Translations under genes and position numbers: made by a program
Assembly: GCF_008973665.1 (NCBI RefSeq)
Contig: NZ_WACP01000003.1
Span: 369,414 to 433,413 of the forward strand
Direction: 5' to 3'
Origin: Paenibacillus tengchongensis
Lineage (GTDB): Bacteria > Bacillota > Bacilli > Paenibacillales > Paenibacillaceae
Length of the DNA stretch: 64,000 bases
Notes under the pieces: generated by a model
What the model was told of the DNA's origin: nothing
Databases searched by the model: none
The model's input: the letters and a program-made list of their open reading frames with translations, nothing else
Shown: in pieces, positions 43,855-52,753 of the stretch
Layout: every line of letters begins with the position of its first letter
How positions within the stretch are numbered: the first letter of the stretch is position 1

Positions 43855-45999
43855 ATGAAGAAAAAGAATGCCGTGCTTGCATTACTTCTGACCTGCTCTA
43901 TGTTATCAGCTACTGCCTGTAACAACGACAATAACAGCTCAAATGGAGATAAGAAGAATTCTAACAGCAATACCGCCGCTGCGACGAGCAAGCCGGCCGG
44001 AGATGTCGGACAGACACCAGTCAAAAATGAAAGCGCTTCTGATCCGGAAATCAAAGCAGGCAGCTCGGTTACCGTCTTCAATCCGAAGATGCCGACGCTC
44101 GATCCGACGCAGTGGCAGGGTCAGATTCTGGTAGGCCAGGGAACTTTGCTGGAAGGCCTATACGGTTACAACCAGGACAATGAGATCGTTCCGAAGATTG
44201 CGACAGGCTATACTGTTTCCGAAGATAAAAAGACCTGGACCTTTACGCTCCGCAAAGACGCCAAGTGGTCGAACGGCGACCCGGTAACCGCCAATGACTT
44301 CTATTACTCTTACATGTATCAGCTTGATCCCGCCAACACGACGGCGCAGCTATGGCTAAGTGTGCTGAATTATGTAAAGAACAGCTACGCTTATCATGCC
44401 GGCTCGGTAGCTAAAGAAGAAGTAGGGCTGAAGGTCGTCGATGATTATACCTTTGAGATCACAACCACTGTACCGCATGCCATCCTGGGCAGCCTTGTGC
44501 TCGCCGGCTCGATGCCGATGAACCAGAAGGCGGTGGAAGCCAATCCGGGGACGTGGTTTGAGCCCGGTAACTTTGTGGGCAATGGTCCATATACAGTAAA
44601 ATCGTTCACGCCCAACGGCGAGCTTATCATGGTGAGCAACCCGAATTATGTGGGACCCGAAGGCCAGCTTAACCGCGGCAACGTCGAGACTATCCACGTT
44701 CTCCCGGCTACGACGGTTCCTGTTGAAGACTACATGTCCGGCCATGCCGATGTCGTCCTCATCCAGAGCGCATCGGATCTGCAGTACGTGAAGAAATCCG
44801 ACGAGCTGAAATCCCAGCTCTACACTGCGCCGAATTATTCCATCAAATATCTGCTCTGGAGCAATCCGCAGACGGAATCCCCTTATGACAAGAAGGAAGT
44901 GCGCCAGGCCTTAGCCAAGGCGGTTCAGCGCAAGCCCATCGTGGAATCGGTGCTGAACGGCATGGGCGGTGCGACTAACATCTTCTCTACGCCGGGCTGG
45001 CCGACCGAGAAGCTGGAGACCGGCATTGCCGAGGATCTGGAATCCGCCAAGCAGATGCTGAAAGACGCAGGCTATGAGAACGGTAAAGGGCTGCCGACGC
45101 TTGCCTTGTATGTCGGCGTGAAGCAGGTTGATGCCCAAGGGGAACAAATCGCCCTTGCGCTCGGTCAGCTGCTGGAGCAGAATCTGGGCATCAAGACCGA
45201 ACTGATTCAGCTCAATGAAGCGCAGTTCAACGCCTACCAGTACAATGGCCCGCAGGCCGATGCGAAGCCGGGCTTCATTCTCGCCTCGGGCGCCACGAAC
45301 TGGAGCGAGCCTGGCGGTCTGGATATGGGCGCTACCCAGCAGCTATATTCCCTCGGTACGCTGGATGCGCCGCTTGAAGCGACCAAGCAATTTGTCGACT
45401 GGACGAAGGATGTGTACTACAAACCGGCGATTGAGCAGTACGGCGATCCGGACAACAAGAACGCCGGAGTAGAGTGGAGCGACTGGGCAGCCCTTGAACA
45501 GGCGGCCAAAGAAGATATCGCCTACCTGGAGAAATGGATTTCCGAGCAGCCTGCAGAGTGGCTGCCGTATCTGAAGCAGGATGGTGTGCCGACAACAGCC
45601 GAACAGTGGGATCAGATCGTGGAAGTATGGAAGAACGCCAAGACTAACGATGAGAAGCATGCTGCCTTCGTCACCGCCTGGACCTTCGTCGCCCCCAATG
45701 CTCCGGGCGGCAAGCTGAACCAGAACGCCTTGGATGTGCAGGTCTATTACAACAAGTATTCCTCCAAAGATCTGCTGAATCTCAGAATGTGGCAGACGCA
45801 ATTCGTCAACGCGCTTACCGTCGAAGAGGGCGCGCCGATCGCAGCCAAAGTCATTAATTACCTGCTGGATGAAGCCTACACGGTTCCGCTGTTCTACCAG
45901 CAGCAATTCTTCCTGGTGAAACCGGGCATTACCGGAGTCCAATCCAACCCTTGGGCCTGGGGCAATTTCTACGGGCTTCATATGATCTCTGTGGAATAG
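43855..45999 (+). CDS. Oligopeptide-type ABC transporter substrate-binding lipoprotein
   Basis: 714 residues, SBP_bac_5 (OppA/DppA) family. Lipoprotein signal with Cys22 (ATAC), Asn/Ser-rich linker, then typical blocks: PTLDPTQW, LLEGLYGYNQDNEIVPKIATGY, WTFTLRKDAKWSNGDPVTANDF and NGPYTVKSF. About 150 residues longer than usual, with an insertion around residues 535-610 rich in Trp and Asp/Glu. Captures peptides or oligosaccharides outside the membrane; ligand unknown. AAGGGGGA lies upstream. First gene of a five-gene operon. Confidence 0.92.
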   Translation: MKKKNAVLALLLTCSMLSATACNNDNNSSNGDKKNSNSNTAAATSKPAGDVGQTPVKNESASDPEIKAGSSVTVFNPKMPTLDPTQWQGQILVGQGTLLEGLYGYNQDNEIVPKIATGYTVSEDKKTWTFTLRKDAKWSNGDPVTANDFYYSYMYQLDPANTTAQLWLSVLNYVKNSYAYHAGSVAKEEVGLKVVDDYTFEITTTVPHAILGSLVLAGSMPMNQKAVEANPGTWFEPGNFVGNGPYTVKSFTPNGELIMVSNPNYVGPEGQLNRGNVETIHVLPATTVPVEDYMSGHADVVLIQSASDLQYVKKSDELKSQLYTAPNYSIKYLLWSNPQTESPYDKKEVRQALAKAVQRKPIVESVLNGMGGATNIFSTPGWPTEKLETGIAEDLESAKQMLKDAGYENGKGLPTLALYVGVKQVDAQGEQIALALGQLLEQNLGIKTELIQLNEAQFNAYQYNGPQADAKPGFILASGATNWSEPGGLDMGATQQLYSLGTLDAPLEATKQFVDWTKDVYYKPAIEQYGDPDNKNAGVEWSDWAALEQAAKEDIAYLEKWISEQPAEWLPYLKQDGVPTTAEQWDQIVEVWKNAKTNDEKHAAFVTAWTFVAPNAPGGKLNQNALDVQVYYNKYSSKDLLNLRMWQTQFVNALTVEEGAPIAAKVINYLLDEAYTVPLFYQQQFFLVKPGITGVQSNPWAWGNFYGLHMISVE

Positions 46000-46023
46000 C
46001 CGGATCGGTTGAATAACGGCCAA

Positions 46024-46049
46024 TCAAGGGCACCCTATGGTGCCCTTGA
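46024..46049 (+). repeat. Intercistronic stem-loop after the binding-protein gene
   Basis: TCAAGGGCACC, loop CTAT, GGTGCCCTTGA: a perfect 11-base-pair stem without a T tail. Such hairpins after binding-protein genes often stabilise the upstream mRNA and keep the binding protein in excess. Confidence 0.7.
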
Positions 46050-46070
46050 ATCGGTAAAGGAGGCGCGAAG

Positions 46071-47033
46071 ATGGCCATAGTAAAATTTATTTCCAAACGG
46101 ATCATTCAGATTATCATTACGCTTATAATGGTCATTACCGTCAGTTACATCATGATGTATTATTCACCGGGCGGCTTCATGCACACAAGCACAATGGCTA
46201 CGGCGCTAGCTCCGCTGCAAGGCCAGAATCCGGTGCTTTATCAGGAGGTCATGAACCAGTTCCAGAGCCGGTACGGACTGGACCTGCCGCTCTGGCAGCA
46301 GATTGCCAAGTATATCTGGCATGAATTGACCTTTGATTTCGGCAATTCGATGCAGAATCCGTCGCTGCAGATTGCCGGTCAGCTGAAGCAGGCTTTGCCG
46401 ATCAGCGTCATGCTGGCCTTCGGCTCCGTCCTGCTCTCCGTAATCATCGGGGTTCCGCTGGGTATCATCGCTGCCCTGAAACGAAACTCTTGGGTCGATT
46501 ATGTCGTCAGCACCGTCTCCCTGGCGGGGCAAGCGATTCCGGCGTTCGTACTCGCCGTCATTATGGTACTGCTGTTCGGAGTTGTATTTCAAGGGATTCT
46601 GCCGGTAACCGGGTGGGGCAACTGGAAGCAGGCGATATTGCCGATTATCTGCTTGTCGGCGGCGAATATCGGCGTAGTCGCCCGTTATATGCGGGGCAGT
46701 CTTATTGAGACACTGAGGTCGGATTATATCCGTACCGCCAAAGCCAAGGGCGTCAAATACTGGCCGATGATTATGAAGCACGGCGTCAAGAATTCCCTGA
46801 CCGCAATGATCACCGTTCTGGGTCCACAATTTGCGTTCACGGTGATGGGAACGATCTGGGTCGAGCAAATCTTCGCGATACCGGCACTCGGCCAGGTTAT
46901 GCAGACGGCCTTCACCAGCTTCGACTATCCGCTGGCTATCACTTCGGTCTTCCTGCTGGGCTCCATGATCATGATTTTGAACCTGTTGGTCGACATCATC
47001 TATGCCTTCATTGACCCGCGGGTCAAACTATAA
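46071..47033 (+). CDS. Oligopeptide-type ABC transporter permease (OppB/DppB family)
   Basis: 320 residues with six helices. The EAA coupling motif reads as YIRTAKAKGVKYWPMIMKHGVKNS, and the N-terminal helix IIQIIITLIMVITVSYIMMYYSPGG is typical. AAAGGAGG precedes the ATG. Works with the next permease as the translocation pore. Confidence 0.93.
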   Translation: MAIVKFISKRIIQIIITLIMVITVSYIMMYYSPGGFMHTSTMATALAPLQGQNPVLYQEVMNQFQSRYGLDLPLWQQIAKYIWHELTFDFGNSMQNPSLQIAGQLKQALPISVMLAFGSVLLSVIIGVPLGIIAALKRNSWVDYVVSTVSLAGQAIPAFVLAVIMVLLFGVVFQGILPVTGWGNWKQAILPIICLSAANIGVVARYMRGSLIETLRSDYIRTAKAKGVKYWPMIMKHGVKNSLTAMITVLGPQFAFTVMGTIWVEQIFAIPALGQVMQTAFTSFDYPLAITSVFLLGSMIMILNLLVDIIYAFIDPRVKL

Positions 47034-47068
47034 TCCGCACAGCTTACAACCCTTAGAGGAGGGAGCAT

Positions 47069-47968
47069 ATGGCCAGTACAGTTACAGCAACACAATCACC
47101 GGATAGCGCTGTCAGCAAGCAGCGGCGGCGATCCCAGTTCTATCAAGGCTGGAAGCGGTTCAAAAGACATAAACTCGCCGTGATTGGCCTAGTATGGGTG
47201 GTCATCTTCTGCATCGCCGGTGTGATCGGGCCGTGGGTGGCCCCGTATGACTACCGTACAGGAGATTTCCTGGCCATCAACCAGGGGCCGACCTGGACGC
47301 ATATTTTCGGTACAGACAATGTGGGCCACGATATGTTCAGTCAAATTCTGTACAGCATCCGCAGTGCGCTCATTATTGCTGTCGGCGCGACGCTTGTCAG
47401 CTTCATCATCGGCATTATTCTCGGCTTATGGGCAGGGCTAAGAGGCGGCCTGGCCGACATCATTATTATGCGCGCCGTCGATTTCATGATGACGCTCCCG
47501 GGCTTTCTGTTCGCCCTGATCCTGGTTATTATGCTGGGCCGGGGATATCTGTCGCTGATTCTGGCCATCGGCATCCCGGGGTGGGCCGGTTATGCACGGC
47601 TGATCCGCAGCCTGGTGCTCAGCATGCGCGACGGCGAAATGGTGGAAGCGGCGCGGGCGCTGGGCGCTTCCCAGGCGCATATCGCCAGACGTTATATGCT
47701 GCCTAATGTGGTAGGCAGCATGGGCGTGGCCCTGGCCTTCGGTATTCCCGGCGACTTGATCCAGATTGCCGGACTCAGCATCTTCGGCATGGGGCTGCGG
47801 CCGCCGATCCCGTCCTTCGGGAGCATGATTGCCCAGGCCAGCGAGAACGTTCTCGGCTTTCCTTGGCTGCTGTATTTTCCGGCAGGAATATTTGCCATTA
47901 CCCTGCTGTCTTTCCTGTTCGTAGCAGACGGTCTCCAGGAAGCATTCAGTCCGAAGGGGGGCAATTAA
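47069..47968 (+). CDS. Oligopeptide-type ABC transporter permease (OppC/DppC family)
   Basis: 299 residues. N-terminal OppC domain (FYQGWKRFKRHKLAVIGLVWV), then HIFGTDNVGHDMFSQILYSIRSALIIA, and the EAA motif MVEAARALGASQAHIARRYMLPN. Partner of the OppB-type permease; GAGGAGGG precedes the start. The order SBP-B-C-D-F is the classical opp/dpp arrangement. Confidence 0.93.
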   Translation: MASTVTATQSPDSAVSKQRRRSQFYQGWKRFKRHKLAVIGLVWVVIFCIAGVIGPWVAPYDYRTGDFLAINQGPTWTHIFGTDNVGHDMFSQILYSIRSALIIAVGATLVSFIIGIILGLWAGLRGGLADIIIMRAVDFMMTLPGFLFALILVIMLGRGYLSLILAIGIPGWAGYARLIRSLVLSMRDGEMVEAARALGASQAHIARRYMLPNVVGSMGVALAFGIPGDLIQIAGLSIFGMGLRPPIPSFGSMIAQASENVLGFPWLLYFPAGIFAITLLSFLFVADGLQEAFSPKGGN

Positions 47969-47969
47969 C

Positions 47970-48956
47970 ATGGGCGAACCGCTGCTGTCTATTGACGATT
48001 TACATGTGAAATTCTCCAGAAGCGAAGATGAAGTCTACGCCGTGAACGGCGTCAGCTTCACAATCGATGCGAACGAAGCCCTGGGCATCGTCGGCGAAAG
48101 CGGCTCCGGCAAGTCTGTCACCCTGATGTCGGCCATCGGTCTGCTGCGCGAGAACGGGAAAATTACATCCGGTACGGCCAATTTCCAGGGTCAGAACCTG
48201 CTGAAGCTGCGTCCGAAACAGCTCGAGGATATCCGCGGCCGTGACATCGGCGTGGTCTTCCAGGACCCGATGACCAGCCTCAACCCGATCATGCGCATCG
48301 GGGATCAGATTATGGAAGCGATGCTGACGCATCACTATGCCGGCCGCAAGGAAGCGTTCGAACGGACGCTGCAGCTGCTGCATGAAATGGGGATCCCGGA
48401 CCCGAAATCCCGCTTTAAGAGCTACCCGCATGAATTCTCCGGCGGGATGCGCCAGCGCATCATGATTGCCATTGCCCTGGCCTGTGAGCCGCAGCTGCTG
48501 ATCGCCGATGAGCCGACGACCGCGCTGGATGTTACCGTACAGATGCAGATTCTGGCACTTCTGCAGGACCTGCGCCGCAAACGAGGCATGAGCGTTGTCA
48601 TGGTGACGCATGACTTCGGCCTCGCCACCAACTTTTGCGACAATATCATTGTCATGTACGGAGGACAGATTATGGAGAAGGCGACTACGGACCAGTTCAT
48701 CCGCGAAGCGGCACATCCGTATTCGCTCGGCCTTAAGCGCTCCATTATCGAGGTAGGCCATAAGGGAAAAGAGATACTGCCAATTCCGAAGACGGCAAAG
48801 ACGCTGACCGCAGCATTGACCGGCTGCCCATTTGCCGACCGTTGCAACTATACAACTGACCGCTGCCGTCAGGAAGTGCCCCAGCTGCGGGCTTTCGGTA
48901 CCAACCATGAGCTCGCTTGCCACCATGCCGAGGAGGTAGCCTGCTATGTCCGATAA
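47970..48956 (+). CDS. Oligopeptide-type ABC transporter ATPase (OppD/DppD family)
   Basis: 328 residues. Walker A GESGSGKSV, signature FSGGMRQR, Walker B LLIADEPTTALD. The C-terminal oligopeptide/dipeptide extension has the cysteine motif CPFADRCNYTTDRC that binds an Fe-S cluster in relatives. It begins one base after the preceding stop and overlaps the next ATPase gene by 11 bases. Confidence 0.94.
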   Translation: MGEPLLSIDDLHVKFSRSEDEVYAVNGVSFTIDANEALGIVGESGSGKSVTLMSAIGLLRENGKITSGTANFQGQNLLKLRPKQLEDIRGRDIGVVFQDPMTSLNPIMRIGDQIMEAMLTHHYAGRKEAFERTLQLLHEMGIPDPKSRFKSYPHEFSGGMRQRIMIAIALACEPQLLIADEPTTALDVTVQMQILALLQDLRRKRGMSVVMVTHDFGLATNFCDNIIVMYGGQIMEKATTDQFIREAAHPYSLGLKRSIIEVGHKGKEILPIPKTAKTLTAALTGCPFADRCNYTTDRCRQEVPQLRAFGTNHELACHHAEEVACYVR

Positions 48957-49935
48957 CCCGCTGCTGCGTGTTGAGAATATATCCAAGACCTTCCGGGTCC
49001 AGGGCAAAAAGCTGCATGCCATCGAGAATGTCTCGTTCACTCTGGAGGCCGGAAAGACACTGGGCCTTGTCGGGGAGAGCGGTTCGGGCAAGTCAACGCT
49101 TGGCCGGCTGGTACTGCGGCTCCTGGAATCCGACAAGGGCAAAATCTTTTTCGACGGCGCCGATCTTTCCAAAATGTCCAAAGAGAAGCTGCGGGCGCTG
49201 CGCCGGGATATGCAGATTATTTTCCAGGACCCGAAGGCCAGCCTCAGTCCGCGGATGACCGTCGGCGATGCCATTGAGGATGCGATGGCTATCCATAAGA
49301 TCGGCACCAAAGCCAGCCGCCGTGCACGGATGACCGAGCTGCTGGAGCGGGTCGGGCTGCCCTCCGAGATTCAATATGCTTACCCGCATGAGCTGTCCGG
49401 CGGACAATTGCAGCGGGTTGGCATCGCCAGAGCCTTATCGCTCAATCCGAAGCTGATTATTTGCGATGAGCCGGTGTCGGCGCTGGATGTGTCCATTCAG
49501 GTCCAGGTCATTCAGCTCCTGCGCGATCTGCAGCAGGAATTCAACCTGACCTATATCTTCATTTCGCATAACCTGGCAGTGGTGGAATATTTAAGCGACG
49601 AGATTGCCGTATTGTATTTGGGCGAGGTCGTGGAGCAGGCGCCGGCGGATGAATTGTTTAAGACGCCGACACACCCGTATACGCAGGTCCTGCTAGATTC
49701 GATATTGAAGATTCCGGAGACGCCCGAAATGAAGCAGCAGATGGTTTCAATTCAAGGCGAGGTGCCATCCCCGCTGAATCCGCCCAGCGGCTGCACCTTT
49801 CATCCGCGCTGCCCCTATGCCGACGATCACTGCCGGAGCGTGAAGCCGGTGCAGAGCTTAGTCGCGGACGGCCATGTTGCCGCCTGCCACCGGGTGAAGG
49901 AGCCGCAGGATCTGCTGCTGCTGAACGCAAAATAA
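48946..49935 (+). CDS. Oligopeptide-type ABC transporter ATPase (OppF/DppF family)
   Basis: 329 residues. Walker A GESGSGKST, signature LSGGQLQR, Walker B LIICDEPVSALD, and C-terminal CTFHPRCPYADDHC. Start at 48946 has GAGGAGG 7 bases upstream. It forms a heterodimer with the OppD-type ATPase and powers uptake. Last gene of the operon, followed by a strong terminator. Confidence 0.94.
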   Translation: MSDNPLLRVENISKTFRVQGKKLHAIENVSFTLEAGKTLGLVGESGSGKSTLGRLVLRLLESDKGKIFFDGADLSKMSKEKLRALRRDMQIIFQDPKASLSPRMTVGDAIEDAMAIHKIGTKASRRARMTELLERVGLPSEIQYAYPHELSGGQLQRVGIARALSLNPKLIICDEPVSALDVSIQVQVIQLLRDLQQEFNLTYIFISHNLAVVEYLSDEIAVLYLGEVVEQAPADELFKTPTHPYTQVLLDSILKIPETPEMKQQMVSIQGEVPSPLNPPSGCTFHPRCPYADDHCRSVKPVQSLVADGHVAACHRVKEPQDLLLLNAK

Positions 49936-49977
49936 GACAGGGAAGGTAAATCTCAGGCTCAAATATTTCAGCTTTCT

Positions 49978-50005
49978 AAGCAGAGCGGTTGCTCTGCTTT
50001 TTTAT
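49978..50005 (+). terminator. Terminator of the oligopeptide transporter operon
   Basis: AAGCAGAGC, loop GGTT, GCTCTGCTT and a T6 run. Confidence 0.9.
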
Positions 50006-50111
50006 ATTGTCAGACAGGGCAGTATCCATGTCAGGAAATATCTTCTTGTGACTTTTCGCGCAAATCTTGATAAGGTAGTGGTTGACTCTTAAAGGATGAG
50101 GTGAATCTTTG

Positions 50112-51014
50112 ATGCTGAAGAAGCATTGTTTGTTCTGCGACGATATCGTTCCCATGGAGCAAGCAGGGGGATATGACCGGTATATGGGCTGCTCCTGCGC
50201 ACCCGGCGGGTCTTACCGCTTGCTGAGCGACAGCTACGAAGAGGTCAACGCGCTGCCCTATCCGCAAAAACGCGAGATGTTCCATATCATATCGGCCTAC
50301 ATCCGGGAGCGGACCGACTGCGGGGACAAAGTCGCCCTGTCTGCAGGAGATTTGCCGGATATTGTAAAGAATCAGAATATCCCTGTAACGATTGAAGATA
50401 AAGGCAACCGCCTGCTGCAATATCTGTACAGACATTCCGAAGGTCCGCTGGAGCCTGTGGTCATACAGCCGCTTTCAGCGAGTTACAATCTGACCTATTC
50501 CGCCAATCTGCAGGAGCTTGTCTACATCATTGATAAGCTGCAGGGCGAACAGCTGCTGATCCGGGAGGGGATGACCTTTAAGCTGACGGAAGCCGGCTGG
50601 AGGGAAGCCGCCGCGGGTAGCGGAGGCAAGAGGCTTAAGCCTTGTTCCGTGCTGCTTCCGGAAGCGAACCAATATGGGGCCGCATGGAGCGATGAGCTGC
50701 TGCCGCGGCTGGAGCAGTGCGGATACCGGCCGGAGCTTATCGGTTCCCGGGAATCGGCACACGCCGGAACCAGCACGCTGCCCTTGATCGCGGACAGCGA
50801 GCTGATGATTGCGGACCTGACCGGACAGGCTTCCTGGGCTTATTTTATGGGAGGATATGCGCTCGGCTCCGGCATCCCCGTACTCTGGACCGTGCACAGC
50901 AGCGCAGCTGATGACCTGCCGGTTCAGCCCCATGACATCCGTCCTTTAGTATGGGACACCGCCGAGGAATTGGCCGCCATTTTACAGCAGAGAATAACGA
51001 TGCAAGTCACGTAA
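50112..51014 (+). CDS. Unknown protein: Cys-cluster head, central domain, nucleoside deoxyribosyltransferase-like C-terminus
   Basis: 300 residues. The head has CLFCDD and GCSCAP (C-x2-C and C-x-C), a possible zinc knuckle. The middle (about 60-170) is helical with a winged-helix look (TYSANLQELVYIIDKLQGEQLLIREGM). The last 125 residues follow the pattern of nucleoside 2-deoxyribosyltransferase/TIR-like domains: SELMIADLTGQASWAYFMGGYALGSGIPVLWTV. In that family the position before GYA normally carries the catalytic Glu (YFExGYA); here it is Met (YFMGGYA), so the domain may bind a nucleotide without cleaving it. ATG at 50112 with GAGG ten bases upstream. Stands alone between terminators. Confidence 0.65.
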   Translation: MLKKHCLFCDDIVPMEQAGGYDRYMGCSCAPGGSYRLLSDSYEEVNALPYPQKREMFHIISAYIRERTDCGDKVALSAGDLPDIVKNQNIPVTIEDKGNRLLQYLYRHSEGPLEPVVIQPLSASYNLTYSANLQELVYIIDKLQGEQLLIREGMTFKLTEAGWREAAAGSGGKRLKPCSVLLPEANQYGAAWSDELLPRLEQCGYRPELIGSRESAHAGTSTLPLIADSELMIADLTGQASWAYFMGGYALGSGIPVLWTVHSSAADDLPVQPHDIRPLVWDTAEELAAILQQRITMQVT

Positions 51015-51113
51015 TGCGTGGCTTGTTTTTTATTATTTTGGAAGTAAACTACAGCACAAAAATGATATACTTGGCAAGTACATATTAACAGGCATAATGC
51101 AGGAGGCGAAACG

Positions 51114-52091
51114 ATGGAATACCGCAATATGGGCAGATCGGGTCTGAAGCTGAGCGAAGTGGCTTTGGGCAGCTGGATGACGGATTTGAAGGACAGCGCA
51201 GCCGGAGCGGCGGCAAGTGAAATGATGAAGCAGGCTTATGAGAACGGTGTCAATTTCTTTGACTGTGCCGATGCTTACAGCGGCGGGGAAGCGGAGCGCC
51301 ATATGGGGGCTACCCTGAAACAATTTCCGCGCAGCTCTTATGTCATATCCAGCAAGGTTTTTTTTCCAACGGGGCCAAGCGTCACACAGCGGGGATTGTC
51401 CCGGAAGCATATTTTTGATTCGATTGACAGCACTTTGAAGAATATGCAAGTGGATTATGTGGACCTGTACTTCTGCCACCGTTACGACACGACGACTCCG
51501 CTGGATGAAACGCTGCAGGCGCTCAGCGATCTGGTTGCCCAGGGTAAGATTCTGTATTACGGGGTCAGCGAAGAATGGAGCGCAGCGAGAATTAACAAAG
51601 CCGTGGGCATTATCAAAGAGCTGGGGCTCCGGCCATTGTCGGTCATCCAGCCGCAATACCATATGTTCGACCGTTACATTGAGCATGAGATTATCGGGGT
51701 ATGTGAAGACCATGGCATCGGAATCGTGCCGTTCTCGCCGCTGGCACAGGGCCTGCTGACCGGCAAATACCGGAAGGGCGCGCCGCTGCCGGCCGGTTCC
51801 CGGGCAACGCATCAGGCGGATAAACAGATCAACGCCCTGCTGACGGATGAGAATCTGGACAAGGTGCATGAGCTGCAGCAGATTGCGGACGAACTGGGCG
51901 TAAGCCTGTCGGTGCTGGCCTTATCCTGGATTCTGCGCCAGCGGATGGTCAGCAGCGTCATCACGGGGGCATCCAGCCCCGGCCAGCTGCTTGGCAATGT
52001 GCAGGCCAGCGGCTTCACCATTCCGGCCGATGCGCTGGAACGGATCGAGAAGATTCTCGGGTTTACGCCATTCTCCAGGCATGTCGGGTAA
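51114..52091 (+). CDS. Aldo/keto reductase
   Basis: 325 residues, Kv-beta-like AKR branch (similar to YghZ-type enzymes). Catalytic tetrad visible as FDCADAY (Asp, Tyr), a Lys in VISSKVFF, and His in FCHRYD; NADPH motif near the end ASSPGQLLGNVQA. Reduces aldehydes or ketones; substrate unknown. GGAGG 7 bases before the ATG. Confidence 0.9.
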   Translation: MEYRNMGRSGLKLSEVALGSWMTDLKDSAAGAAASEMMKQAYENGVNFFDCADAYSGGEAERHMGATLKQFPRSSYVISSKVFFPTGPSVTQRGLSRKHIFDSIDSTLKNMQVDYVDLYFCHRYDTTTPLDETLQALSDLVAQGKILYYGVSEEWSAARINKAVGIIKELGLRPLSVIQPQYHMFDRYIEHEIIGVCEDHGIGIVPFSPLAQGLLTGKYRKGAPLPAGSRATHQADKQINALLTDENLDKVHELQQIADELGVSLSVLALSWILRQRMVSSVITGASSPGQLLGNVQASGFTIPADALERIEKILGFTPFSRHVG

Positions 52092-52112
52092 TCTTCTATA
52101 ATAATGAAGCCA

Positions 52113-52150
52113 TAAGGAAACGCGGGTATAACCCCGCGTTTTTCCTTATT
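52113..52150 (+). terminator. Terminator of the aldo/keto reductase gene
   Basis: AAGGAAACGCGGG and CCCGCGTTTTTCCTT form a bulged stem of about 12 pairs with a T5 stretch on the 3' arm. Confidence 0.75.
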
Positions 52151-52154
52151 TGAG

Positions 52155-52729
52155 AATCAAGGATTTATACCGGATTCTTTTACCTGTAAGGACTATTTGG
52201 AAAGAGTTCAGGAGTTTAATGTGATCGGCGGTGCCGTAGTATCCGGTTCTTTTCAAGGCTTTTTAATGTCAAACGTGGAGGCTTAGAAGCTCTCGAACAT
52301 TTAGAATCCTTCGCCAAGAGGGTGTATGAATTAGCAGGATGGCACGCGGAACTGTATATGGATTCGGCATTTTTACCGGAAATGACGGCCCTGCTGGAAC
52401 AACTCCCTGCGGTGTCCATAGATCATTTGGGTCTGTCGAAGGACGGATTCCCCAGCCTTTTTGCTTTAGTGGTTAAAGGAGTCAGAGTGAAGGCAACCGG
52501 CTTCGGCAGGGTTGATCTTGATGTCGTACAGGCGATCCGCTCCATTTGTTCGGTGAACCCGGATGCTTTAATGTTTGGAACGGATTTACCCTCAACAAGA
52601 GCCAAGAGACCTTTTGCATTTGCTGATCTTGAACTGATTTGCAGCATTCTGGATGAGAAGCAAGCGCGGAAGGTTTTATATACGAATGCAATGAAGTGGT
52701 ACTTAAAAGAGGAGAATTGGGATGAATGA
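52155..52729 (+). pseudogene. Decayed amidohydrolase (COG3618-like)
   Basis: The first 45 codons (NQGFIPDSFTCKDYLERVQ then EFNVIGGAVVSGSFQGF) match the N-terminal part of a TIM-barrel metal-dependent hydrolase but lack the start and its HxH metal motif. After a frame change near 52263 the text jumps about 40 residues ahead to FNVKRGGLEALEHLESFAKRV and runs on through IDHLGLSK and MFGTDLPSTRAKRPF to a natural stop. So there is a 5' truncation and one internal deletion. The 135-codon ORF beginning at 52322 is part of this remnant, not a gene. Confidence 0.8.
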
Positions 52730-52753
52730 TCGTCAAGATTATTGCCCGTTCCG

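Noticed and set aside
48000..49310. 436-residue minus-strand ORF spanning two transporter ATPase genes
   Set aside because: Crosses two genuine genes with intact Walker motifs on the other strand.
52322..52729. 135-residue ORF as an independent gene
   Set aside because: Its sequence is the C-terminal part of an amidohydrolase whose upstream part is also present but damaged, so it is a remnant.
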